The notes: a model not told the origin generated them from the sequence alone. A stretch of 5,301 nucleotides of DNA from an uncultured Saprospiraceae bacterium (GCA_937973565.1 CALJKQ010000059.1:1-5301); one strand, 5' to 3'; numbered from the stretch's first letter, positions 1-5,301 are shown. Numbers and translations: made by a program.

Positions 1-65
1 AAATTGGACATAATTTATATCGAAATCATAAAATACAATAAGCTTAAATTGAAATGATTTTAAAT

Positions 66-89
66 TTGGTGTGTCATTTTTTACACCAA
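66..89 (-). terminator. Weak hairpin at the end of the peptidase gene
   Basis: On the minus strand, TTGGTGT (89-83) pairs with ACACCAA (72-66) around a ten-base loop that contains the stop codon. It is followed by ATTTAAAAT rather than a clean T-run. It may slow or stop transcription after the hsdR-peptidase pair, but the 7-bp stem and poor T-tract make it a weak candidate. Confidence 0.25.
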
Positions 90-776
90 TAACTCCTCCA
101 ATTTTCTCTTCCATTTCTCCCAATCTTTCATTTCTCTGGTTTGAAGTTCAAAAAATTCATGTGAGTGATTGAGGTGTACCAAATGGCACAACTCATGGAT
201 AATTACATATTCAATGCATCCTTTTGGAGCTTTTATCAATTCGGGGTTTAAAATGATTTTTCCTTTAGGGGTGCAGCTCCCCCAACGTGTGGGCATCTCC
301 CGTAATACAATTGAACTAGGCTGTACTTTGTGTCTTTTAAATTTTTCGATCAGTGGAGCTGCTATTGTACTTAACTTTATTTGTGCATGATTCAAATACC
401 ATTCGGATAATAATGCTTTTGCCCTTGATTTGTTAGTTGCTGTAACTTCTATGAATTTACCTATCAGTTTTACCGATTCCTCTTTGCCAATTGAAATTCG
501 CAATCGGTATTGCCTGCCTAAATAAAGATGGGTCTCGCCACTAACATATTTTTTGGGCGGCGACTTTGGATGGAAGGAAAGGAAATAACTCTGCTGTTTC
601 AGTATCCATGGTGCTTTTTTTATAAGTTTTTCTTTAACCCTCGCAATAGAGGTATTTACCGGTGCCTTGACCAAAACCTCCATTTCCGGGGTCACCGTAA
701 TGCCAAGGGACTTTCTCTCAGAATATGACACACTAAATTGTATCGTCTTACTGCCAAACTGTATTGCCGATACCAT
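81..776 (-). CDS. YgjP/DUF45-type zinc metallopeptidase (M48-like) coupled to hsdR
   Basis: This is a predicted cytoplasmic zinc metallopeptidase of the YgjP/SprT-like DUF45 family. The substrate is unknown. The 231 residues match the family's usual size. Visible family marks are an N-terminal beta-rich part with SERKSLGITVTPE (18-31), YLGRQYRL (85-92), the family signature RWGSC (164-168), and ILNPELIKAP (175-184). The active site is HELCH (194-198), with H194 and H198 as zinc ligands and E195 as the catalytic base. NHSHEFF supplies the likely third ligand, H204, six residues after H198. There is no signal peptide or membrane segment. The start ATG shares its A with the hsdR stop in a TAATG overlap, which supports this start and translational coupling. 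YgjP-like genes often sit next to type I restriction genes, so the neighbourhood is typical even though its purpose is not established. All key residues are present. Confidence 0.93.
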   Translation of the reverse strand: MVSAIQFGSKTIQFSVSYSERKSLGITVTPEMEVLVKAPVNTSIARVKEKLIKKAPWILKQQSYFLSFHPKSPPKKYVSGETHLYLGRQYRLRISIGKEESVKLIGKFIEVTATNKSRAKALLSEWYLNHAQIKLSTIAAPLIEKFKRHKVQPSSIVLREMPTRWGSCTPKGKIILNPELIKAPKGCIEYVIIHELCHLVHLNHSHEFFELQTREMKDWEKWKRKLEELLV

Positions 777-3700
777 TATTTGTACCGGATTTTAGCTACA
801 TCGAGACAGTCTTCGGCTATTTTGTCCATTTCGTTGAATGATAATTCTACATTGTATTTGTCCCTGACTTCATCAATCAAATAATCTCCTATTTCGATAA
901 GCAACTTCCCTGTTATGTTTGATTTATATTGCCAGTCAACAATAGGTGTCCCATTGTCTATAATTGATTCCTTAAGCAGATTGTCAATATGAATAGCCGT
1001 TGCCTGTGAAATCTCTTTGCAGTCCAGTTTGTCCTTAATCTTATCAGACAATGCCTCAAATACCAAACCGTAAAATGCTTTGGCAGCATCTCTTTCTCTA
1101 AGTACATCAGGAACATCATCATCCGTGTTTGCCAATACATGGTTCATGATGTCTTGCACTCTGCTCAGATATTGTGCTTCATTGATTCGTTTTGCCTCAT
1201 AGTCAGCAATTGTTTCCTTGAGCATCTGAGAGAATTTTTTGTAGAAAGCTGGATCTTCATCCATTTTCTCGGTAATGTGTTTTGCTGTTCTGCTTGCGAT
1301 TATATCTGCTTTTGCGGCCTTACCTATGGTGTTTTCTACTTCTTGCTGGAATTGGTTTTTATCAAAGATATTGACCAATTCTGTAATGGTTTCAATTTTT
1401 TCAGAAGTAATGTGGGTATCTATAAGTTTCTGAATCTGACCTTCATATTGTCTGTAATCTATTTCATCGCTATATCTCTTAACTACTGCCAAACGTAGTT
1501 TTAAAAACATGGTTAGGTCCTCTTTGTAGCGCGTGATCACCTTTTCCTCCACTTCTTGATGAAATTGCATGGCAGAAAGCGCCAATTTTAAACTTCTCGC
1601 AAATGCCGCCAGTTTATCATAAAACAAAACTCTTATAGACTCATCTTTCAATAATTGCTGATATGCTTCCGCATCCCTTTTATTGGTTATGGTTTTGAAA
1701 ATATCCCAGAGGTCTGAATGCTTTTGTGGCAGTTTATTTATTTCATCAAGTATATTTGTTAATGTACCAGATAAATCTTCTTTATCAAATTCCTCTAAAG
1801 ACGAATACAATTGCAGTGCATTGTCCAAATTTTCAATTACTCCATAATAGTCGATTATATATCCAAACTCTTTATCCGGATAGATGCGGTTTACCCTGGC
1901 GATGGCCTGTAATAATTTATGACCTTGTAAATTCCTGGTCAAGTATAAAACTATGTTTTTGGGTTCGTCGAAGCCTGTAAGTAGTTTGTCAACTACAATG
2001 ATAATTTCCGGATCCCTTTGATTTTTGAAGCGGTTAATGATGTTTTTTTCATAACTTTTGGCATTGCCGTGCTCCTCCATCATTCGTTTCCAAAATTGAT
2101 TTTCCTTTTGTGTGGAGCTTGCAAATGCACTGTCTTCGCCTTCACGTTCGTCAAGAGAGGAAATCAATACTTCAGAACTTACAATTCCTATTTCATCTAA
2201 AAATTCTTTGTATTTAATGGCACTCAACTTTTTGTCACATACCAATTGACCTTTGAATGGGGTCTTGCCCTGCCAATTGTCACGAAAATGACGACTGATG
2301 TTCCATGCAATCAATTGCATTTTTTGTTCGGCTGAATTTAAGTGATCGTAGCGCGCAAATTTTTTCTTTATATCTGCCCTTTGGTATTCTGTTAATGGTT
2401 CAGCAACCATTCCAAAAAAGGTATCAATTGGACTGGCATTTACCTCTTGCAGTGCCAATCTTCCTTCGTATAACAATGGAACAACAGCTTTGTCTTCTAC
2501 AGCCTGATCAACAGTGTAAGCATCGATCATTCCACCAAATTTTTGAGCAGTGCTTTTGTCTTTTTTGAACAAAGGCGTTCCTGTCATCGCAATGTAACAA
2601 GCATTGGGCAGGGTCTTTTGCATATCAATGTTGAACGTGCCATGCTGGGTCCGGTGACCCTCATCTACTAAAACAAAAATATCATGATTTTTTAAGGGCT
2701 GCGTGATTTTCCTGACCGCAGCTACAAACTTATTGATGATGGTGGTAATTACCGCGTCACTCTTACTTTCCAACAATTCTACCAATCGCTGCCCTGTAGT
2801 CGCGTTTTCTACATATTTGCCACATTTACGGAAAGTACCTGTAATTTGGTTGTCCAGATCAGTACGATCCGTAACCAAAACTATTTTTGGATTCAGGATG
2901 CTTGGTTCCATTGCAATGGCTTGTGCCAGCAATACCATGGTTAGTGATTTACCACTACCTTGAGTATGCCATATGACGCCCCCTTTGCGTTTTCCATTTT
3001 CAACGGTTTTTATGCGGTTTATGGTTTTTTTTATGGCAAAAAACTGTTGGTATCGCGCTATTTTCTTTTCTCCGTTGTCAAACAAAATAAAATTAAAAAC
3101 AAGATCCATTAATCGTTCTGGTCTGCACAGACTGTACAAATATTTGTCTTGCTCTGTTGGCAAAATCTCTTCCTTTTCAAGGGCATCAAAATATTGGCGT
3201 ACATATTTGAATCGATCAGAAAACAACTGCTCTTTGACTGAATTAGCAAGTGGCTGATTTTTAAATGACTTCAGTTTGTTTTCGTAATTGCGCTCTTCTT
3301 CATCATTGTTGAATTTCTCTTTCCACTTTGCCCAGAATTTTTCAGGTGTTGCATTGGTACCATAAGCAGCTTCTTGTGTGGCAATACTCAATATCAATTG
3401 TGAATACACATACAGGCTGCGAATTCCATCTTCTTGCTGATTTCGCAAATGCTGACTGATGGCCTGTTTTAATGGCTCTTTCATGTCGGGTCGCTTGCAC
3501 TCCATAATACAAAGAGGAATGCCATTGACAAACAACACCAAATCTGGCCGGTAATGCTCCTTACTGGTGCTGCGCATTACGTTGTATTCTTCACTTACAT
3601 GGAATACGTTGTTGCCGATGTTTTTCCAGTCGATATATTGAAGCGTGAAACTTTTTTTGTCTCCATCTACCGTTTGTTCCAAAGCGTGGCCCAGGGTAAG

Positions 3701-4003
3701 CAGATTGTAGGCTTTTTCACAGGTTGCAATATAGCCTTGGTTCATGGGAAGGGTTTTCAATGCCAAAATGCCCCGTTCTATGTTTTCATCTGTGAAAAGT
3801 GTGGTTTTGGTGGCACTGACTTTAATGCTGTTGATCTCCCTTAGCTGCTTGCGCAATACATCCTCCAGCAATACATTGTTGGTTTTGCCACCTCTTTGTC
3901 TATCGGCTTCTGCCGGACTCAAGTAGGTATAACCCAAATTCACCAGCATTTGTATTGCCGGAATCTGGCTTATATGGTTTTCTTTAAAACTGGGTGTTTC
4001 CAT
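776..4003 (-). CDS. hsdR: Type I restriction enzyme endonuclease/translocase subunit R (HsdR)
   Basis: This is the motor and nuclease subunit of a type I restriction-modification complex (R2M2S). It translocates unmethylated DNA using ATP and cuts it at a distance, in the cytoplasm. The 1075 residues are within the normal length for the family. The N-terminal HSDR_N nuclease domain shows RPDLVLF (D154) and CIMECK (E168, K170), the PD-(D/E)XK residues. The SF2 helicase motifs follow in order: Walker A HTQGSGKS (346-353, K352), motif Ia VLVTDRTDLDNQ (375-386), motif II DEGH (447-450), motif III TGTP (474-477), motif V DKLLTGFD (672-679) and motif VI QAIARVNR (699-706). A long helical C-terminal region follows. 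No catalytic residue is missing and there is no frameshift. The ATG at 4003 is preceded by an in-frame TGA at 4024-4022 and only a weak AAGAAA ribosome-binding stretch. No hsdM or hsdS lies upstream, so hsdR seems to start its own transcript. It overlaps the next gene by one base. Confidence 0.97.
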   Translation of the reverse strand: METPSFKENHISQIPAIQMLVNLGYTYLSPAEADRQRGGKTNNVLLEDVLRKQLREINSIKVSATKTTLFTDENIERGILALKTLPMNQGYIATCEKAYNLLTLGHALEQTVDGDKKSFTLQYIDWKNIGNNVFHVSEEYNVMRSTSKEHYRPDLVLFVNGIPLCIMECKRPDMKEPLKQAISQHLRNQQEDGIRSLYVYSQLILSIATQEAAYGTNATPEKFWAKWKEKFNNDEEERNYENKLKSFKNQPLANSVKEQLFSDRFKYVRQYFDALEKEEILPTEQDKYLYSLCRPERLMDLVFNFILFDNGEKKIARYQQFFAIKKTINRIKTVENGKRKGGVIWHTQGSGKSLTMVLLAQAIAMEPSILNPKIVLVTDRTDLDNQITGTFRKCGKYVENATTGQRLVELLESKSDAVITTIINKFVAAVRKITQPLKNHDIFVLVDEGHRTQHGTFNIDMQKTLPNACYIAMTGTPLFKKDKSTAQKFGGMIDAYTVDQAVEDKAVVPLLYEGRLALQEVNASPIDTFFGMVAEPLTEYQRADIKKKFARYDHLNSAEQKMQLIAWNISRHFRDNWQGKTPFKGQLVCDKKLSAIKYKEFLDEIGIVSSEVLISSLDEREGEDSAFASSTQKENQFWKRMMEEHGNAKSYEKNIINRFKNQRDPEIIIVVDKLLTGFDEPKNIVLYLTRNLQGHKLLQAIARVNRIYPDKEFGYIIDYYGVIENLDNALQLYSSLEEFDKEDLSGTLTNILDEINKLPQKHSDLWDIFKTITNKRDAEAYQQLLKDESIRVLFYDKLAAFARSLKLALSAMQFHQEVEEKVITRYKEDLTMFLKLRLAVVKRYSDEIDYRQYEGQIQKLIDTHITSEKIETITELVNIFDKNQFQQEVENTIGKAAKADIIASRTAKHITEKMDEDPAFYKKFSQMLKETIADYEAKRINEAQYLSRVQDIMNHVLANTDDDVPDVLRERDAAKAFYGLVFEALSDKIKDKLDCKEISQATAIHIDNLLKESIIDNGTPIVDWQYKSNITGKLLIEIGDYLIDEVRDKYNVELSFNEMDKIAEDCLDVAKIRYK

Positions 4004-4023
4004 TAGTTTCTTATTTGATGGTC

Positions 4024-4053
4024 ATGTATAGAAAATTGTAGTTTTCTTTCCAT
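4024..4053. repeat. 30-bp imperfect palindrome, copy 1 (operator-like)
   Basis: The left arm ATGTATAGAAAA (4024-4035) faces a right arm (4042-4053) across six bases, with 10 of 12 positions pairing. It matches the copy at 4183-4212 at 23 of 30 positions in the same orientation. It covers the spacer and -10 box of the candidate hsdR promoter, so a bound dimeric regulator would block it. The same symmetry would also allow an RNA hairpin in the 5' leader. Confidence 0.5.
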
Positions 4054-4063
4054 GAGGTGTAAA
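4035..4063 (-). promoter_or_regulatory. Candidate sigma70-like promoter of hsdR
   Basis: On the minus strand a TTTACA (4063-4058) is followed after 17 bases by TACAAT (4040-4035). Each box is one mismatch from the sigma70 consensus, and the -10 box ends 31 bases before the hsdR ATG. The Bacteroidota-type pair (TTTG and TAnnTTTG) is not seen in this region on this strand. If the host is in that phylum the match may be fortuitous. The candidate overlaps one of the 30-bp repeat elements, which would make that element a natural repressor site. Confidence 0.4.
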
Positions 4064-4065
4064 TC

Positions 4066-4095
4066 ATGTGCGGTTTTTGCCTGTTTTCTTTACAT
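4066..4095. repeat. 30-bp element, copy 2 (half-site conserved)
   Basis: This element starts exactly 42 bases after the start of copy 1, about four helical turns. Its right half, read on the minus strand as ATGTAAAGAAAAC (4095-4083), matches the same half of the other copies with one mismatch each. Its left half has lost the symmetry, so as a palindrome it is weak. It lies just upstream of the candidate -35 box, where an activator or a cooperative second operator would sit. Confidence 0.35.
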
Positions 4096-4133
4096 AAATT
4101 CCTTTTTTAGCGATTTTATGTCATATTCGATTC

Positions 4134-4152
4134 TTAGTAGATCATCTACTAA
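4134..4152. promoter_or_regulatory. 19-bp perfect palindrome upstream of hsdR
   Basis: TTAGTAGATCATCTACTAA consists of two perfect 9-bp arms around a single central C. This size and symmetry fit the operator of a homodimeric helix-turn-helix regulator, such as the controller proteins that govern many restriction systems. No regulator gene is in the window. It lies about 70 bases upstream of the candidate -35 box of hsdR, between copies 2 and 3 of the 30-bp element, and shares no sequence with them. Confidence 0.45.
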
Positions 4153-4182
4153 AACAATTTAATCTATGCATTTCTCTAAAAT

Positions 4183-4212
4183 ATGTATAGGAAAGGCCAG
4201 TTTTCTATACAT
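4183..4212. repeat. 30-bp near-perfect palindrome, copy 3
   Basis: Arms 4183-4194 and 4201-4212 pair at 11 of 12 positions, and the remaining pair is a G-T wobble. The six-base centre is GGCCAG. The minus-strand right half is ATGTATAGAAAAC, shared with copies 1 and 2. It lies about 120 bases upstream of the candidate -35 box, so it could be a distal operator for looping or the site of another promoter. It is too AT-rich and lacks a T-run, so it does not look like a terminator. Confidence 0.5.
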
Positions 4213-4306
4213 GTTTTACCTGATTCACGTTTGAAAGCAGTTTTTATAAGTAGGTATTAATGTAATTACTCATTTCTATTAATTATTTATAGAGATTCGG
4301 ATGCCC

Positions 4307-4473
4307 GATACAGAGAATTGGAATTTTTCCTTTCTAGAGCCAATACAAAGAATCCTGAGTTTAATACAAAGAATTGAAAATCAGCACAAAATCGATCTAT
4401 AATGCTGTTTGTCAAGATCTTATGACAATTACACGCATAAAACAGCACCTTTCGTAGCATCAATACAAAGAAA
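4307..4473. repeat. Dispersed direct repeats of AATACAAAGAA
   Basis: The motif occurs at 4342-4352, 4363-4373 and 4462-4472, with a variant GATACAGAGAATTGG at 4307-4321. The two central copies are exactly 21 bases apart. The copies at 4307 and 4363 share extra bases (AGAATTG) beyond the core. In the plus-strand frame starting at ATG 4301 the 21-base period would give a heptad-like IQRIL/IQRIE repeat in a 33-residue peptide ending at 4403. The motif is AT-rich, so chance is possible. Confidence 0.35.
4403..4447. repeat. Nested inverted repeat between htrA and hsdR
   Basis: The outer arms TGCTGTTT (4403-4410) and AAACAGCA (4440-4447) are perfectly complementary. The inner arms TGTCA (4410-4414) and TGACA (4423-4427) form a second stem with an eight-base loop containing AGATCT. 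Together they could fold as a stem with an internal hairpin and a bulged arm. No T-run follows on either strand, so a standard intrinsic terminator is unlikely. It could be a folded RNA, a protein site, or an incidental structure. Confidence 0.3.
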
Positions 4474-4635
4474 AATATCTTCTCTAATGTAAGCTTCAAT
4501 AGCTCGTTTTGCATTGGCTTACAGATATTCATTACCGGAATATAGATAATTAGCTGTTTTTCCATTTCTTCTAATTGATTTTCTAATAATTCTTCTAATA
4601 AGATTACTAATTACTCTTGATCTATTAGAACCCAT
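4429..4635 (-). other. Possible small Arg-rich ORF (38 codons) or interrupted small gene
   Basis: An ATG at 4635, overlapping the end of the protease gene in another frame, opens a 38-codon frame ending in TAA at 4521-4519. It begins MGSNRSRVISNL, continues with three Arg-rich four-residue repeats, and ends NGKTANYLYSGNEYL. The same frame then runs a further 29 codons, including AKRAIEAYIREDIFLCIDAT, to a TAA at 4431-4429. Many codons have the purine-any-pyrimidine form (ATT, AAT, GCT, GAT, GGT) seen in real genes, and the second part reads like protein. I recognise no family. It could be one short gene broken by a single stop, two tiny ORFs, or chance. No ribosome-binding site is evident. 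Confidence 0.2.
4564..4611. repeat. Four tandem 12-bp units at the 3' end of the protease gene
   Basis: Units 4564-4575, 4576-4587, 4588-4599 and 4600-4611 all end in CTAAT, and three of the four also share TTCTAAT. The last unit touches the stop codon of the protease. On the minus strand the units read ATTAGAAGAAAT and variants, coding for a four-residue periodic string in any frame (IRRI, IRKS, IRRN in the frame starting at 4635). It is probably a slippage-made minisatellite. Confidence 0.6.
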
Positions 4636-5301
4636 TTAGGCATTATAAATATTTCTTTGTTTTCAATTTTTGTAATGAAATCACCTACTTTAATACCGGC
4701 TTTTTCAGCACTGCTTTCTTCTATCACTTGATTTACATATACACCATCTACTTTGTCAAGTTGGTATGCACTCACTTGTTCGGGGGTTGCATCTTTCATA
4801 TTGATATACCCAACACCCAAATAAGCACGTTGTACATTGCCATAAGTCATCATATCAGCGACTACTTTTTTTACTATGTTTGAAGGAATGGCAAATGAGT
4901 AACCCGCATAAGATCCTGTTGGAGAGGCAATCGCTGAATTGATGCCGATAAGTTCGCCTTTTGCATTCACAAGGGCACCACCACTATTGCCCGGATTTAC
5001 CGCGGCATCCGTTTGTATAAAACTTTCGATAGGCGCATTACTACCACTGTTTTTGTTGATGCCAATATTGCGGTATTTAGCACTTACAATTCCTGCTGTT
5101 ACTGTGGTTTCAAGGGTAAGGGGGTACCCAACTGCAAGCACCCATTGCCCAAGTTTTACATCATCTGAATTGCCAAATAATAGATAGGGCAAATTTTTTC
5201 CTTCTATTTTAAGTACTGCTATATCGCTACTAGCATCACTTCCAACTAGTTTAGCTTTATAGGTTTGTTTATTGCTAAGGGTAACCGCTATTTCGTCTGC
5301 T
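4611..5301 (-). CDS. Do/HtrA (DegP-like) periplasmic serine protease, 5' end outside window, PDZ domain truncated
   Basis: An HtrA-family protease degrades or chaperones misfolded envelope proteins in the periplasm. The visible part is 229 residues, read from the right edge. The catalytic Asp lies in SSDIAVLKI (fragment residue 26) and the catalytic Ser in NPGNSGGAL (residue 106). The catalytic His and any signal peptide lie beyond 5301. The protease core ends at YSFAIPSNIVKKVV (about 134-147), and a PDZ domain starts at RAYLGVGYI (158) and runs through EKAGIKVGDFITKIENKEI (199-217). The family would then continue with a helix and two more strands of PDZ1, and often a second PDZ. Here the protein instead ends after twelve unrelated residues, IFIMPKWVLIDQE being the last stretch. 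The break falls near base 4649. A TTG at 5192 could be read as an internal start, but the frame and homology run through it, so it is not the start. Protease identity is certain. Whether the short C-terminus is functional is unknown. Confidence 0.93.
   Translation of the reverse strand, partial: ADEIAVTLSNKQTYKAKLVGSDASSDIAVLKIEGKNLPYLLFGNSDDVKLGQWVLAVGYPLTLETTVTAGIVSAKYRNIGINKNSGSNAPIESFIQTDAAVNPGNSGGALVNAKGELIGINSAIASPTGSYAGYSFAIPSNIVKKVVADMMTYGNVQRAYLGVGYINMKDATPEQVSAYQLDKVDGVYVNQVIEESSAEKAGIKVGDFITKIENKEIFIMPKWVLIDQE

Larger units (their letters stand above)
4004..4610. other. Intergenic region between the htrA fragment and hsdR, repeat-rich
   Basis: About 600 bp with no gene I can assign with confidence. 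From right to left it holds a 12-bp tandem repeat (4611-4564), a small interrupted minus-strand frame (4635-4429), a nested inverted repeat (4447-4403), a set of AATACAAAGAA repeats (4473-4307), a palindrome (4152-4134), and three 30-bp partly palindromic elements (4212-4183, 4095-4066, 4053-4024). A minus-strand frame from 4565 to 4287 is open for 92 codons, but its product is an odd hydrophobic, Cys-rich string without recognisable motifs, so I do not call it a gene. The stretch is more AT-rich by eye than the flanking genes. It most likely combines a recombination scar next to the truncated protease with the control region of hsdR. Confidence 0.7.

Noticed and set aside
1139..1498. 119-residue plus-strand ORF inside hsdR, and other plus-strand ORFs over hsdR and the peptidase
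   Set aside because: They are antisense shadows of well-supported genes, with no motif or start signal of their own.
4024..4212. CRISPR array
   Set aside because: The 30-bp elements differ by 7 to 13 bases from each other and their spacing is unequal (42 and 117), unlike identical CRISPR repeats with regular spacers. No cas genes are present.
4231..4260. Plus-strand TTGAAA-N18-TATTAA promoter-like pair
   Set aside because: No plus-strand gene follows that could use it, and such pairs are frequent by chance in AT-rich DNA.
4341..4376. Bacteroidota-type TTTG / TAnnTTTG promoter formed by the minus-strand TTCTTTG repeats
   Set aside because: The TTTG pairs are 21 bases apart start to start, too close for the -33/-7 pair, and the required TA before the second TTTG is absent (AT instead).
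4301..4403. 33-residue plus-strand ORF (MPDTENWNFSFLEP...) with a heptad-like repeat
   Set aside because: It is very short, AT-rich and explained by the direct DNA repeats. There is no family resemblance.
4287..4565. 92-residue minus-strand ORF beginning MEKQLIIYIPVMN
   Set aside because: It has no motif, an unusual hydrophobic and Cys-rich composition, part of its sequence is produced by the AATACAAAGAA repeats, and there is no ribosome-binding site. It is treated as an unproven open frame and discussed only as part of the post-stop extension.
4640..4650. A simple frameshift as cause of the short protease
   Set aside because: Reading the other two frames after 4649 gives no PDZ-like continuation, so loss or replacement of DNA fits better.
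4611..5192. Protease starting at the TTG at 5192
   Set aside because: The upstream frame to 5301 encodes conserved HtrA sequence including the catalytic-Asp segment SSDIAVLKI, so the real start is outside the window.

Overview
The window is AT-rich and every gene recognised in it lies on the minus strand. The partial Do/HtrA serine protease at the right edge has wording typical of Bacteroidota homologues, such as GNSGGAL followed by TGSYAGYSFAIPSNIVKKV. Start sites lack strong Shine-Dalgarno sequences. I therefore infer a member of Bacteroidota, possibly from the Chitinophagales/Saprospirales/Sphingobacteriales part of the phylum, but I cannot name a genus.

Layout in the direction of transcription (right to left). 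(1) 5301-4611: the 3' part of a periplasmic HtrA/DegP-type protease. Its start and catalytic His lie outside the window. Its first PDZ domain breaks off abnormally near 4649 and ends in about twelve residues that do not look like a PDZ domain. (2) 4610-4004: about 600 bp with no confidently assigned gene but much structure. It holds a 4 x 12-bp tandem repeat, a small interrupted frame of coding-like composition (4635-4429), a nested inverted repeat, several AATACAAAGAA direct repeats, a 19-bp perfect palindrome, and three related 30-bp partly palindromic elements. One of these elements overlaps a good candidate promoter for the next gene. (3) 4003-776: a complete type I restriction enzyme R subunit (HsdR), with a PD-(D/E)XK nuclease domain followed by an SF2 translocase. 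(4) 776-81: a complete YgjP/DUF45-type zinc metallopeptidase, joined to hsdR by a one-base TAATG overlap. (5) 80-1: a possible weak hairpin at the end of the peptidase gene, and a possible start of another gene at 11-9.

How the genes work together: HsdR cleaves and translocates DNA only in complex with HsdM and HsdS, neither of which is in the window. The usual partners must lie further left, or elsewhere, or be missing. YgjP-like peptidases are commonly found beside hsdR, and the coupling here suggests co-expression, but the role of the peptidase is unknown. The protease is probably a host chromosomal gene. The abrupt end of its PDZ domain, followed by repeat-rich AT-rich DNA and then a restriction gene, looks like the edge of an inserted defence module. 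The most useful leads are the candidate operator set upstream of hsdR and the apparent junction at about 4649.
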